Positions 25,550 to 33,327 of a stretch of DNA of 44,663 bases are shown piece by piece. The stretch spans positions 1 through 44,663 of the forward strand of contig JAUNUM010000011.1 in NCBI GenBank assembly GCA_030538215.1, given 5' to 3'. This stretch comes from Bacteroidia bacterium (GTDB lineage Bacteria; Bacteroidota; Bacteroidia; Bacteroidales; Dysgonomonadaceae). A program made the position numbers and the translations under genes. The notes beneath the pieces were generated by a model. It made no database searches. It had not been told where the DNA came from and saw only the letters and a program-made list of their open reading frames with translations. Position 1 is the stretch's first letter; the number at the start of each line of letters is the position of its first letter.

Positions 25550-25584
25550 AAAACACTCAACGCCTATAAATCGCTGAGTGTTTT
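25550..25584 (-). terminator. Terminator downstream of the serpin gene
   Basis: AAAACACTCA (25550-25559) pairs with TGAGTGTTTT (25575-25584), with an inner CG/CG pair. It lies 52 nt past the serpin stop on the minus strand, followed by an A/T-rich run. Confidence 0.7.
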
Positions 25585-25636
25585 AACGTTTAATGAAAAA
25601 TTATTGGAAATATGAATAAGTCAGGTCGTTTTTTAT

Positions 25637-26893
25637 TTAAATATCTTTTACCGCACCCATAAACAAAATGGCCCCGGTAGAATTTTCCTGAATCACATAT
25701 AAAAATGGCTTGTCGGCATTAAAGATTACTTTTGGGGGTGTTATCGGCATTGAAGTATTTACCATTCCAACAGTTGTAACTGCTGCCGCTTCTGTTCCCA
25801 ATTCATCGGTACTGATGTACGTGTCTTGCTTTACAAAGGCTATCTTGGCTGGTAAATCAGACATTCCGCTAAAGTTGGCAGCATCTGAAAAAGCAATTCC
25901 CATTCCCATTTTTTTCAATACATCATTCAATCTTTTGCTGTACTCGGTTTTGAATTTGGGAACACTTAACACCACTTCTGCCTCACTTAATCCCGATTCT
26001 ATATTACGCCAATATTTTTTTTGCTGTAAAGCAGCAGACAAATCACTCAACTTTTTACCTGTTTGGGGCAATAACAACAACATGCTAAACGCTTGATTTC
26101 CGTAAGGAAGTTGCACCACTTGCATGGTTTCGTCTTCGGTATAATTGAATTTGGCAGTTTGCGCCATCATATCTACCACACGTTTGGTTCCGTTTTCGGT
26201 CATAAATGCTTTTTTCGATGTGTTTTTGGTATCAAATTTTGTCGTCCATATTCCTTTAAAGTAAATGGCGTTGAGCAAATACATTAAATCATCAGCTTTG
26301 GTTTCATCTATTACTTTTTTAATTAATCCGTTTGTATTGTCCGATGCCCATTTGTTGATAATGTCTTTGGTTATCGGAAGCGTAAAATCTACCGGTTGAA
26401 CCGTTGCATTATAATAATCGATATTGGTCTTGATAAAATCGGGCTTAATGGTTACAAATTTATTCGTAAAAATAGAGTTTGCAATAGATAATTTAGTGGA
26501 AGGATTGGTCTTCAGCAATGCTTCTTTCAGCTTTTTATAATAGCCGTTGATGTCGTTATCGGAATAGTTTTCCATTTTCAGCGTTTTTTGCATCGCAGTT
26601 CTGGTTTCTCCCGCCGCACCGTTCCATGTCATTGCCAATGCCATGCTCAAACTGAAAGGCGATACCATAAAATTTTTATTTTCACCTTCAGCCTCTTCAT
26701 CAAAAACGTTTTTGAAAAATTCGAAAGCAAACTGTTGGTCGGTTTTCACTATTTCGGCTTCAACAGAACGAAGCTCTATTTTGATGGGGTCGGTAAGGTC
26801 TTTAGCATCAAATTCTTCTCCCGATTTTTCACAACCGGAAAACATTAGTGCTAAAATCAGCAGAAAAGAATTAAGTTTAATCATTGAGTTCAT
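25637..26893 (-). CDS. Serpin-family protease inhibitor, predicted lipoprotein
   Basis: A 418-residue serpin. The N-terminus has a lipoprotein signal (hydrophobic stretch then FSGC), so it is probably anchored in a membrane facing the periplasm or cell surface. Serpin landmarks: NFMVSPFSLSMALAMTWNGA, LLNAIYFKGIWTTKFD, and the C-terminal FNADKPFLYVIQENSTGAILFMG. The reactive-centre hinge reads GTEAAAVTTVG, with small residues as in inhibitory serpins. By counting from the hinge, P1 should fall around NTSM, but the exact bond is uncertain. It would trap serine or cysteine proteases, perhaps from competitors or a host. It is monocistronic and divergent from speA. Confidence 0.93.
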   Translation of the reverse strand: MNSMIKLNSFLLILALMFSGCEKSGEEFDAKDLTDPIKIELRSVEAEIVKTDQQFAFEFFKNVFDEEAEGENKNFMVSPFSLSMALAMTWNGAAGETRTAMQKTLKMENYSDNDINGYYKKLKEALLKTNPSTKLSIANSIFTNKFVTIKPDFIKTNIDYYNATVQPVDFTLPITKDIINKWASDNTNGLIKKVIDETKADDLMYLLNAIYFKGIWTTKFDTKNTSKKAFMTENGTKRVVDMMAQTAKFNYTEDETMQVVQLPYGNQAFSMLLLLPQTGKKLSDLSAALQQKKYWRNIESGLSEAEVVLSVPKFKTEYSKRLNDVLKKMGMGIAFSDAANFSGMSDLPAKIAFVKQDTYISTDELGTEAAAVTTVGMVNTSMPITPPKVIFNADKPFLYVIQENSTGAILFMGAVKDI

Positions 26894-27023
26894 ATTATTT
26901 CATTTTAAGATGAGGCATATATATTAATAGATGAGATTTTGCGAAAAGCGCTGCATGGAATACTGTTAAAAAAACATAACCCCCATCCTCCTTACTTTTT
27001 TAATGGATGTTGCCCTTAAACCG

Positions 27024-27053
27024 ATTGAAAAACCAATAAATTGATTATTTTTG
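27024..27053 (+). promoter_or_regulatory. Promoter of speA
   Basis: ATTG (27024-27027) and TATTTTTG (27046-27053) with an 18-nt spacer resemble the -33/-7 pair. The longer reading frame's TTG start at 27051 lies inside the -7 element, which favours the ATG at 27090. Confidence 0.55.
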
Positions 27054-27089
27054 TACTTTGAATTCATCACTTTTTATAATGAACTGATA

Positions 27090-28991
27090 ATGAGAAAATG
27101 GCGTATTGAAGATTCAGAAGAATTGTACAACATTAATGGTTGGGGAAACGGATACTTCTCCGTTAACGAAAAAGGCAACGTGCAAGTAACTCCCCGAAAA
27201 AAGCCGGGTGAAAGCGTTGATTTAAACGATCTGATGCGTGAACTTTATCTTCGCGATGTTTCTGCACCTGTATTGGTGAGATTTCCACAAATTTTGGATA
27301 ATCGGATAGAAAAGATTTCAACTTGCTTTGAAACTGCTGCTAAAGAGTACGGTTACGAATCTCAAAACTATATCGTTTATCCCATTAAGGTAAATCAGAT
27401 GCGTCAGGTGGTAGAAGAGATTGTTACTTATGGAAAACGATTCAATATCGGTCTTGAAGCAGGATCCAAACCCGAGCTTCACGCCGTTCTTGCCATTAAC
27501 GCAAGCGAAGACTCCATTATCATTTGCAACGGCTACAAAGACGAAAGTTATATAGAGCTGGCTTTGTTAGCGAAAAAAATGGGCAAAGAAGTTTTTATAG
27601 TAATTGAAAAACTGAACGAGCTTGAATTGACCATCGAAATTGCCAAACGATTGAAAGTAAAACCCAATTTCGGCATTCGCATTAAATTAGCCAGTTCAGG
27701 TAGTGGAAAATGGGAAGAATCGGGTGGAGATGGAAGTAAGTTTGGGCTGAATTCCAGTGAATTGCTTGAAGCACTGGAGCTACTTAAAAAACACAAAATG
27801 ACCGATTGCTTTCGATTAATTCATTTTCACATCGGTAGCCAAATTACTAAAATAAGACGCGTAAAAACCGCTTTGCGCGAAGCATCACAGTTTTATGTTC
27901 AACTTCACATGCTGGGATTCAAAATTGAATTTGTGGATATCGGCGGTGGACTTGGCGTGGATTATGATGGTACGCGCTCATCGTACAGCGAAAACAGCAT
28001 CAATTATTCCATTCAGGAGTATGTGAACGACTCAGTTTTCTCGTTCGTGGATGCAGCCAACAAAAACGAAATTCCACATCCCAAAATCATAACCGAGTCC
28101 GGACGCGCACTTACAGCACATCATTCGATACTTATTTTCGAAGTGTTGGAAACTGCTACGTTGCCGGAATGGGGAGAAGAAGCCGAGATTCAGGAAGATG
28201 ATCACGAATTGGTAAAGGAGTTATACAAAATCTGGGATAACCTAACGCAAACGCGAATGCTTGAAGCGTGGCACGACGCACAACAAATCAGAGAGGAATC
28301 TTTAGATTTATTTAGTTTGGGAATGCTCGACTTAAAGACTCGTGCCCAAGTGGAACAGTTGTATTTTTCAATTGTTCGGGAAATAAACATAACCATCAAT
28401 CGTGCAAAGCACGCTCCGGAGGAGTTACGCCAACTTTCTTCTCTGCTGCCGGATAAGTATTTTTGCAATTTTTCGTTGTTTCAATCTTTACCCGACTCAT
28501 GGGCGATAGATCAGGTATTTCCCATTATTCCCATTCATCGTTTAGATGAAAGACCGGAAAGAACAGCCACACTTCAAGACATCACCTGCGATTCTGATGG
28601 AAAAATTGCCAGCTACACGGCTCAGGGTGGCTTTCATCAATCTTTTCTTCCGGTACATTCGCTCAAGAAAAATGAATCGTACTATATCGGCGTGTTTTTG
28701 GTGGGTGCTTATCAGGAAATTTTGGGCGATTTGCACAACTTGTTTGGAGACACCAACGTTGTGCACGTAGTTACGGATGAAAGCACCGGATACAGAATAG
28801 AGCAAGTTATTGATGGCGAATCTGTTGCCGAAGTGTTAGAATACGCTCAGTACAATGCCAAAAAGTTGGTTCGTACGGTAGAAACATGGGTAATGAGTTC
28901 GGTAAAGAAAGGGAAAATTTCGGTGGAGGAAGGGAAAGAGTTTTTATCGAACTATCGTTCCGGATTGTACGGATACACGTACTTGGAATAG
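27090..28991 (+). CDS. speA: Biosynthetic arginine decarboxylase
   Basis: A 633-residue PLP-dependent fold-III decarboxylase converting arginine to agmatine, the first step of one polyamine route. The start at 27090 (MRKWRIEDSEELYNINGWG) matches the usual SpeA N-terminus; the upstream frame would begin in the promoter. The PLP lysine is in YPIKVNQMRQVVEE. Other motifs are GLEAGSKPEL, FGIRIKLASSGSGKW, HFHIGSQI and FVDIGGGLGVDYDG. The protein also has the helical insert typical of SpeA. nspC, another polyamine gene, lies 1.4 kb away on the other strand. A ~227 bp repeat begins 3 nt after the stop codon. Confidence 0.95.
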   Translation: MRKWRIEDSEELYNINGWGNGYFSVNEKGNVQVTPRKKPGESVDLNDLMRELYLRDVSAPVLVRFPQILDNRIEKISTCFETAAKEYGYESQNYIVYPIKVNQMRQVVEEIVTYGKRFNIGLEAGSKPELHAVLAINASEDSIIICNGYKDESYIELALLAKKMGKEVFIVIEKLNELELTIEIAKRLKVKPNFGIRIKLASSGSGKWEESGGDGSKFGLNSSELLEALELLKKHKMTDCFRLIHFHIGSQITKIRRVKTALREASQFYVQLHMLGFKIEFVDIGGGLGVDYDGTRSSYSENSINYSIQEYVNDSVFSFVDAANKNEIPHPKIITESGRALTAHHSILIFEVLETATLPEWGEEAEIQEDDHELVKELYKIWDNLTQTRMLEAWHDAQQIREESLDLFSLGMLDLKTRAQVEQLYFSIVREINITINRAKHAPEELRQLSSLLPDKYFCNFSLFQSLPDSWAIDQVFPIIPIHRLDERPERTATLQDITCDSDGKIASYTAQGGFHQSFLPVHSLKKNESYYIGVFLVGAYQEILGDLHNLFGDTNVVHVVTDESTGYRIEQVIDGESVAEVLEYAQYNAKKLVRTVETWVMSSVKKGKISVEEGKEFLSNYRSGLYGYTYLE

Positions 28992-28993
28992 GA

Positions 28994-29220
28994 TAAGTGC
29001 CAAACACAAATTAGTTTATAGTATTCATAAATAAATCGACATGATTTATTTTTTCATTCTCTTTATGAAACCATTAAGAAATAAAGAAAATTAAGCCTTA
29101 TCTTTTTTATTCTTAACCTCTTAATGGTTTATATTGTTTTAGACTATTAAGCGCAAAAACAAGTTTTTGTTTATTAGCATTGCTGACAATGAATGTAAAG
29201 TAATTGAGACAATGTACTTA
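28994..29220 (-). repeat. Dispersed repeat copy A (inverted relative to copy B)
   Basis: The reverse complement of these 227 bases aligns along its whole length with 31568-31766, copy A carrying about 30 extra bases near 29161-29190. It contains a 12-bp perfect inverted repeat (29068-29079 AAACCATTAAGA with 29119-29130) and a 9-bp one (29029-29037 with 29043-29051). The ends, TAAGTGCC and GTACTTA, are short imperfect inverted repeats. It fills the speA-nadD gap. Confidence 0.88.
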
Positions 29221-29261
29221 ATCAGATTTAAAGTATTGGAGAATAAGAAGTAAAACAAGAA

Positions 29262-29846
29262 CTACTTGTACAACTTATTCTCCATAATAAAATCGTAAAC
29301 CCGATTGGGTAAAAAAGCACGAACATCTTTTCCGGCATGAATACTTTCTCGGATAAAAGTAGATGAAACCTCTACAATGGGCGCTTTCACCAACTGAACA
29401 TTCTCAGATTGTTTACTATCTATTTGAATATCTTCTCCCAATCGGGGATATATTAGTATTTTAAACTCACTTATCAGCCGCTTATAATCTTTCCAGCGAA
29501 AGAATTCGCTCCAATTATCGCCTCCTATAATGAGTGTAAATTCCGTATCTGGATAATCGGTTCTTAGCTTTATCAGCGTATCAATAGTATATGAAGGTTT
29601 CGGCATATTGAATTCAATGTCGGAAACTTTCAGACTATCAAAGCCCCATGTGGCTAATTGAGTCATTTCTAATCGGATATCATCATCAAGCAAATTATTG
29701 GTTTCTTTCAACGGATTATGTGGAGTAACCACAAACCAAACTTCATCGAGATAAGTGAATTCCCGCATGTAGTTTGCCAGTATCAAATGCCCGATATGAA
29801 TAGGGTTGAACGAACCTGAAAATATACCGATTTGCTTTCTCTTCAT
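29262..29846 (-). CDS. nadD: Nicotinate-nucleotide adenylyltransferase
   Basis: A 194-residue nucleotidyltransferase that makes deamido-NAD from nicotinate mononucleotide and ATP. The N-terminal GIFSGSFNPIHIGHLILANY carries the HxGH motif, IIGGDNWSEFFRWKDY is the central family motif, and the C-terminal SSTFIRESI carries the ATP-binding (S/T)xxxIR motif. Length is normal for NadD. A minus-strand TACATTTG at 29861-29868 is a likely -7 element. It converges with speA across repeat copy A. Confidence 0.95.
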   Translation of the reverse strand: MKRKQIGIFSGSFNPIHIGHLILANYMREFTYLDEVWFVVTPHNPLKETNNLLDDDIRLEMTQLATWGFDSLKVSDIEFNMPKPSYTIDTLIKLRTDYPDTEFTLIIGGDNWSEFFRWKDYKRLISEFKILIYPRLGEDIQIDSKQSENVQLVKAPIVEVSSTFIRESIHAGKDVRAFLPNRVYDFIMENKLYK

Positions 29847-29860
29847 CGCATTATTTTAAA

Positions 29861-29868
29861 CAAATGTA
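29861..29868 (-). promoter_or_regulatory. Candidate -7 element for nadD
   Basis: Minus-strand TACATTTG fits TAnnTTTG and lies 14 nt upstream of the ATG at 29846. Confidence 0.45.
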
Positions 29869-29928
29869 CAAAAAAAATCGATGTTCATTACTGAAACACC
29901 GACTTTATAACTTGTTCTACCTATAGAG

Positions 29929-30171
29929 CTACGCTCGCTTGAACAGCGAAATTATCCACAAGAGCAAAATTGCTCCTACCAGTGCAGTAATTAGACTTCC
30001 AATAAGTCCTCCTGTGCTAATTCCAAGTAAGCCAAAAACCCACCCACCAATAACAGCACCAATAACACCCACAATGATGTTAACGAGCAGCCCGAAACCA
30101 CCGCCACGCATAATATTACCCGCAAGCCATCCGGCAACTGCTCCAATAATAATAAACCACAACCAACTCAT
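29929..30171 (-). CDS. GlsB/YeaQ/YmgE family small membrane protein
   Basis: An 80-residue, glycine-rich protein with three hydrophobic helices (about residues 3-18, 27-50 and 55-75). The family pattern is clear: MSWLWFIIIGAVAGWLAG, NIIVGVIGAVIGGW and the terminal basic SLFKRA. These transglycosylase-associated proteins are often stress-induced, but their function is not known. It stands alone between nadD and nspC in the same direction, with no clear promoter seen. Confidence 0.9.
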   Translation of the reverse strand: MSWLWFIIIGAVAGWLAGNIMRGGGFGLLVNIIVGVIGAVIGGWVFGLLGISTGGLIGSLITALVGAILLLWIISLFKRA

Positions 30172-30342
30172 AATAAATATTTTTTTTAGTTAATAATTTT
30201 GTTTAATAAGAAACTCTTATCAGTAAATAAACAGAAAAATGAGTGATTTTGTTTATAGTAATGTGCGAAAAATAAAAAACTGTTTTAAATCCATTCCAAA
30301 AATCTATCTTCGGGGAAAGTTAGAAAGGATTCAAAAACCTCT

Positions 30343-31485
30343 CTAACTCATCCGATTTTTATAATCTTCGTAACCGAATTTACGATACAGTTTAAACTGG
30401 TTATCAAGTGTCCAAAGTCCGATGGATGGATGAGAAACACCGTTAAACATCGTAGTTTTTACAATAGTATAGTGAATCATATCCTCAAAAATAATTTTAT
30501 CGCCCACCTGCAATGGCTTGTCAAACGACCATTCGCCCATAAAATCACCGCTCAAACAACTATTTCCGCCCATCCGATAAGTAGGTTTTCCGGCTACAGG
30601 ATCGTGATATGCTCCGCGAATACGCGGTTTGTACGGCATTTCCAAGCAATCGGGCATATGACAGGAGAATGAAACATTAAGCATGGCTGTGAGTACACCT
30701 TCATTTTCAACAATATCGGCAACATCAGCAACCAACACACCGGTTTCCCACGCGAAAGCACTTCCCGGTTCCATAATAATCTCCAAATTAGGATATTTTC
30801 TCTTAAAACCGATAATCAACTTAATTAAATGTTCCACATCATAATCCTTATGCGTCATTAAGTGCCCACCACCCAAATTCAGCCATTCTATTTCGGATAG
30901 AAAATGACCGAATTTTTCTTCTACCGCCTTTAGCGTTTTCTCCAAATCGAAAGAGTTGTTTTCGCACAGGTTGTGTAAGTGTAGTCCCGAAATACCTTCG
31001 GGAAGTCTTTCTCCCATGTTTTTAGCTGTTACACCCAGCCGCGAACCGGGCATACTGGGATTATATAAATCGGTTTCTACCACCGAAAACTCGGGATTAA
31101 TGCGAATTCCGCACTTTATATCTCTGCCGGAGACAATGATTTGCGGATAAAATCTGTGGAATTGTGATAACGAGTTAAACGTAATATGGCTACTGTATTT
31201 AAGAAACGTGGGAAAATCATAATCGGTGTACGACGGAGCATAAGTATGTGCATGGCTGCCCATTTCTTCAAACGCCAACTGTGCTTCAGCAACCGAACTT
31301 GCCGTGGAGTACGGAATATATTCGCGTACGATGGGAAACGCCCGCCACATGGCAAACGCCTTAAAAGCAAGAATAATATTTACTCCTGCTCTCTCTTTCA
31401 CCGATTTTATCAGCTGCAGGTTTTTGCGAAGCAATCGTTCTTCCATCACGTAGCAAGGCGATGGAATTTTGGATATATCTATCAT
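30343..31485 (-). CDS. nspC: Carboxynorspermidine/carboxyspermidine decarboxylase
   Basis: A 380-residue PLP-dependent fold-III decarboxylase, the last step of the carboxy(nor)spermidine route to spermidine or norspermidine. The PLP lysine is in ILAFKAFAMW near residue 41. Further motifs are STASSVAEAQLA, LHLHNLCENNSF, WLNLGGGHLMTHKDYD, EPGSAFAW and CLSGDFMGEW. With speA nearby this indicates polyamine synthesis through agmatine and carboxyspermidine, as in gut Bacteroidales. The partner dehydrogenase is not in the window. A minus-strand TATCTTTG at 31502-31509 is a likely -7 element. Confidence 0.95.
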   Translation of the reverse strand: MIDISKIPSPCYVMEERLLRKNLQLIKSVKERAGVNIILAFKAFAMWRAFPIVREYIPYSTASSVAEAQLAFEEMGSHAHTYAPSYTDYDFPTFLKYSSHITFNSLSQFHRFYPQIIVSGRDIKCGIRINPEFSVVETDLYNPSMPGSRLGVTAKNMGERLPEGISGLHLHNLCENNSFDLEKTLKAVEEKFGHFLSEIEWLNLGGGHLMTHKDYDVEHLIKLIIGFKRKYPNLEIIMEPGSAFAWETGVLVADVADIVENEGVLTAMLNVSFSCHMPDCLEMPYKPRIRGAYHDPVAGKPTYRMGGNSCLSGDFMGEWSFDKPLQVGDKIIFEDMIHYTIVKTTMFNGVSHPSIGLWTLDNQFKLYRKFGYEDYKNRMS

Positions 31486-31501
31486 TATTATCGTTTTTGC
31501 A

Positions 31502-31509
31502 CAAAGATA
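31502..31509 (-). promoter_or_regulatory. Candidate -7 element for nspC
   Basis: Minus-strand TATCTTTG matches TAnnTTTG, 16 nt upstream of the ATG at 31485. Confidence 0.5.
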
Positions 31510-31567
31510 AAGAAAACATTTTATTTAAAACCTGTGTTATAAGATGGATGATAAAATTAAATAAAGA

Positions 31568-31766
31568 TAAGTACATCGTCTCAATTACTTTATATTATTG
31601 TTTTTGCACTTAATAGTCTAAAACAATACAAACCATCAAGAGGATAAGAATGAAGAGGATAAGGCTTAATTTTCTTTATTTCTTAATGGTTTCATAAAGA
31701 GAATGAAGAAATAAATCATGTCGATTTATTTATGAATACTATAAACTAATTTGTGTTTGGCACTTA
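31568..31766 (+). repeat. Dispersed repeat copy B
   Basis: A 199-bp element matching copy A (inverted) and copy C (partial, same orientation). The 12-bp inverted repeat is kept with one change (31630-31641 with 31681-31692), as is the palindromic GATTTATTT segment. It occupies most of the nspC-nth divergent gap and ends 22 nt before the nth ATG, so it may affect nth expression. Confidence 0.88.
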
Positions 31767-31788
31767 CGCCATATAACCCAATAATAAA

Positions 31789-32448
31789 ATGACAAAAAAA
31801 CAACGCTTCAAACACGTGATGGATTGGTTCGAAGAGAATGCCGAATCGGCTGAAACCGAGCTTAGCTACACCAACAACTATCAATTGCTAATTGCCGTTA
31901 TTCTGTCGGCACAATGCACGGATAAACGCGTAAATATGATCTCGCCACACGTTTTTGAAGCATTCCCAACTCCCGAAATAATGGCCGCATCATCGCCCGA
32001 TGAAGTATTCGAATATATAAAATCATGCTCTTATCCCAATAACAAAGCGAAAAATCTGGTTGGAATGGCTAAAAAACTTGTTTCCGATTTCAATGGGGAA
32101 GTTCCGTCCAACATTGATGATTTATTAACCATTCCGGGTGTTGGAAGAAAAACGGCCAACGTGATGCTTTCCGTAGCTTTCGACCTACCTGCAATGGCGG
32201 TTGACACACATGTTTTTCGTGTTTCCAACCGAATTGGGTTGACCGATAATTCAAAATCACCGCTTGAAACAGAAAGAGAATTAGTAAAATATATTCCTGA
32301 AAGATTATTGGCGAAAGCACATCACTGGCTTATTTTACATGGCAGATACATTTGTGTTGCAAGAAAACCTAAATGCGAAATTTGTGGACTTAGGCAGTGG
32401 TGTAAATATTTTCAAAACAACCCAACAATTCACGAACCACCTTGGTAA
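31789..32448 (+). CDS. nth: Endonuclease III (DNA glycosylase/AP lyase)
   Basis: A 219-residue base-excision repair enzyme removing oxidised pyrimidines. The helix-hairpin-helix IPGVGRKTANVML contains the catalytic Lys (about residue 121), and VDTHVFRVSNR the catalytic Asp (about 139). The C-terminal [4Fe-4S] ligands are seen as CVARKPKCEICGLRQWC. Length is normal. Its promoter would have to lie in or next to repeat copy B; no clear -7 motif was found. Confidence 0.95.
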   Translation: MTKKQRFKHVMDWFEENAESAETELSYTNNYQLLIAVILSAQCTDKRVNMISPHVFEAFPTPEIMAASSPDEVFEYIKSCSYPNNKAKNLVGMAKKLVSDFNGEVPSNIDDLLTIPGVGRKTANVMLSVAFDLPAMAVDTHVFRVSNRIGLTDNSKSPLETERELVKYIPERLLAKAHHWLILHGRYICVARKPKCEICGLRQWCKYFQNNPTIHEPPW

Positions 32449-32511
32449 TTAATAATTTTCGCTGTGCTTCTCCGTATTCTCTGTGTCCTATTTCCACCAT
32501 ATCCTAGAACT

Positions 32512-32635
32512 ATTTCGGTACGCTGCACCTTATACTCAAATATCATCGGCACTCTGTGCCTTAAGGCGCAGCGCGCCATTAATATTTGTAGCCTGTGAAT
32601 ACCATTTTTTCAACCAAGGTGCAGCGCACCGAAAT
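32512..32635. repeat. Inverted repeat with GGTGC(A/G)GCGC-type cores
   Basis: ATTTCGGTACGCTGCACCTT (32512-32531) is complementary at 19 of 20 positions to 32616-32635. Between the arms are two small hairpins, GGCAC/GTGCC and GGCGC/GCGCC, giving a potential cruciform. Confidence 0.75.
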
Positions 32636-32700
32636 ATAAGTGATTTTAAGATATTAGTAAACGGTGGTTGAAAACCTTGCACCCAATAATTTACCGTTGG

Positions 32701-32729
32701 GCGCCCTGCGGTTCCAAACCGCAGGGCGC
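32701..32729. repeat. Perfect 13-bp hairpin
   Basis: GCGCCCTGCGGTT pairs with AACCGCAGGGCGC around CCA. No U-run follows, so it is more likely a repeat element than a terminator. Confidence 0.8.
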
Positions 32730-32940
32730 ATAAAACAAATTAACCTCCCCTCAATCCCCTCTAAAAGAGGGGACGACAACTGCCGATTAACGCATCTAAT
32801 GCATAATCGATAGTACGCTCCTTCTTAAACTGTCCTATCCGCTTTCTTCCCCTTTTTGGGGAAGCCCCGCAGGGGATGGGGGCTTGGAGGAGGTTGGGAG
32901 GAGGTATTGCACCGCAACCCCGCCCAATGATTTACCATTG

Positions 32941-33057
32941 GGTGAATGTTGCACCGTAGAGACGTAGCATGCTACGTCTCTACAATGGGCAGCAGGTTGA
33001 TGATTTGGCGAATGGTGAATGTTGCGCCGTAAAGACGCCATACTATGACGTCTCTAC
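32941..33057. repeat. Two tandem-like units with AGAGACG palindromes
   Basis: GGTGAATGTTGCACCGTAGA (32941-) and GGTGAATGTTGCGCCGTAAA (33014-) each lead into a palindrome. The first (32956-32983) is a perfect 28-bp palindrome; the second (33029-33057) is imperfect. Both share the CGTCTCTAC arm. Confidence 0.8.
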
Positions 33058-33121
33058 AACGACAATAATAATACAAAACCGAATTCAAAGAGCCGGTTCT
33101 TTGAGCAAGTAGTTGTTGTTG

Positions 33122-33298
33122 GTTGCCCAACTGTCGGCTATGAGTTGGGCAACTGTGTTGGAAAAGTCGGACAAGCGTTTACAAATGCTGTCCGGCTATT
33201 TATTTGTACTACGTGCCATGCAGTTGAAAATGTTGTATATACTAATCTTATATATTTTAAGCGCACTATGGTTTAAAACCGCAGTGCGCTTATTTTTT
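33122..33298 (+). other. Series of three hairpins ending in a terminator-like stem
   Basis: Hairpins at 33122-33153 (GTTGCCCAACT arms), 33165-33197 (AGTCGGAC arm) and 33259-33291 (AAGCGCACT arms) follow each other, the last with ATTTTTT. The last may terminate the DUF349 gene or a short RNA. No good promoter was found, and the small open frame across it looks incidental. Confidence 0.5.
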
Positions 33299-33327
33299 CA
33301 GGAACTTATCGAATAAATTAACTCTTA

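Larger units (their letters stand above)
32449..33327. repeat. Hairpin-rich repeat tract between nth and the DUF349 gene
   Basis: About 880 bp without a convincing gene. It holds, in order: a long inverted repeat (32512-32531 with 32616-32635) and a 13-bp perfect hairpin at 32701-32729. Next come CCCCTC-rich fragments (32743-32772 and about 32847-32900) and two related units with AGAGACG-type palindromes (32941-32983 and 33014-33057). Four further hairpins lie between 33086 and 33291, the last with a T-run. It looks like an accumulation site for small intergenic repeats. Confidence 0.75.

Noticed and set aside
25245-25636. Cobalamin riboswitch upstream of nrdJ
   Set aside because: It was expected because NrdJ uses B12, but the upstream tract is AT-rich with no B12-box or GC-rich core. 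Only the serpin terminator hairpin is present.
28994-31766. CRISPR array or IS element at the ~200 bp repeats
   Set aside because: The copies are long, few, far apart and in opposite orientation with no spacers, so this is not CRISPR. No transposase is encoded, so it is not an autonomous IS.
33113-33316. 67-codon plus-strand frame with a hydrophobic segment
   Set aside because: It spans three hairpins and a terminator-like stem, has no promoter or family resemblance, and starts with a non-ATG codon. Repeat structure explains the sequence better.
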